Positions 5,469 through 5,532 of a stretch of 5,532 nt of DNA are shown in pieces. The notes under the pieces were generated by a model that worked only from the letters and a program-made list of their open reading frames with translations, searched no databases and was not told the origin of the DNA. This DNA comes from Rickettsiales bacterium (GTDB taxonomy: Bacteria; Pseudomonadota; Alphaproteobacteria; Rickettsiales; Anaplasmataceae). Both the position numbers and the translations under genes were made by a program. Position 1 is the stretch's first letter, and each line of letters opens with the position of its first letter. The stretch spans positions 1-5,532 of the forward strand of contig JAITUS010000102.1 of assembly GCA_031286185.1 (NCBI GenBank). Direction: 5' to 3'.

Positions 5469-5532
5469 TCATCTGTAAGCTAGTGTTGAGTTTCCGCTCG
5501 CAATTTTTCCACAATCGTCTGCATTTTTCTAA
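5428..5532 (-). CDS. IS5-type (IS1031-like) transposase, C-terminal 34 residues (partial)
   Basis: The minus-strand frame runs uninterrupted from the right edge to TAA at 5430-5428. It encodes LEKCRRLWKNCERKLNTSLQ followed by MIALSFISLLLRRF. The RRLWKNCERKLNTSLQM pattern and the hydrophobic tail ending in RRF are typical of the C-terminus of IS5-family DDE transposases found in many copies in Wolbachia; the catalytic region lies outside the window. The stop lies inside the presumed terminal repeat, as is usual for these compact elements. The gene points towards virB2, so transcripts from the IS would read into the pilin gene. Confidence 0.7.
   Translation of the reverse strand, partial: LEKCRRLWKNCERKLNTSLQMIALSFISLLLRRF

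Noticed and set aside
1..5532. CRISPR array, tRNA or rRNA genes
   Set aside because: No regularly spaced repeats and no tRNA- or rRNA-like conserved stretches were seen on either strand.

Overview
The window looks like chromosomal DNA of a Wolbachia-type endosymbiont (Anaplasmataceae, Rickettsiales). The signs are strong AT bias, compact housekeeping genes in a non-canonical order, a VirB2-type pilin standing alone rather than in a vir operon, short palindromic intergenic repeats, and IS-element debris at both ends. The assignment rests on protein character and gene content read by eye; no database search was possible.

Layout: every intact gene lies on the minus strand, so transcription runs from high to low coordinates. 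From the right edge: (i) the last 34 codons of an IS5-type transposase and its IS end (about 5415-5532); (ii) a VirB2/TrbC-type pilin gene (stop at 5106) whose 5' end is joined directly to that IS end; (iii) a 300-base non-coding stretch (4806-5105) with a candidate promoter, small inverted and direct repeats, a palindromic repeat and a possible solo IS terminus; (iv) a tightly packed block atpH-atpA-greA-ribB (4805 down to 1546), with a 4-base ATGA overlap, a ribosome binding site placed over the preceding stop codon, and a 3-base gap; (v) after 71 bases, an exported M48 zinc metalloprotease with C-terminal TPR-like repeats (1474-197); (vi) at the left edge, on the plus strand, a decayed IS5-type transposase 3' end and a second copy of the same 22-base IS end, followed by a short open frame that runs into the 3' end of the protease gene.

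Function: atpH and atpA give two subunits of the F1Fo ATP synthase, while the usual partners atpG, atpD and atpC are absent from the block. GreA rescues backtracked RNA polymerase. RibB makes the four-carbon precursor of riboflavin, a vitamin Wolbachia is known to make and in some hosts supply. The protease probably works in the periplasm on outer-membrane protein quality control, and VirB2 would be the pilus/channel subunit of the type IV secretion system.

The main points of interest are at the edges. The same IS end occurs in inverted orientation at both sides and brackets the block, and at the right side it has replaced the start of virB2, leaving a chimeric or promoter-captured pilin gene. 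I see no convincing wholly new system here.
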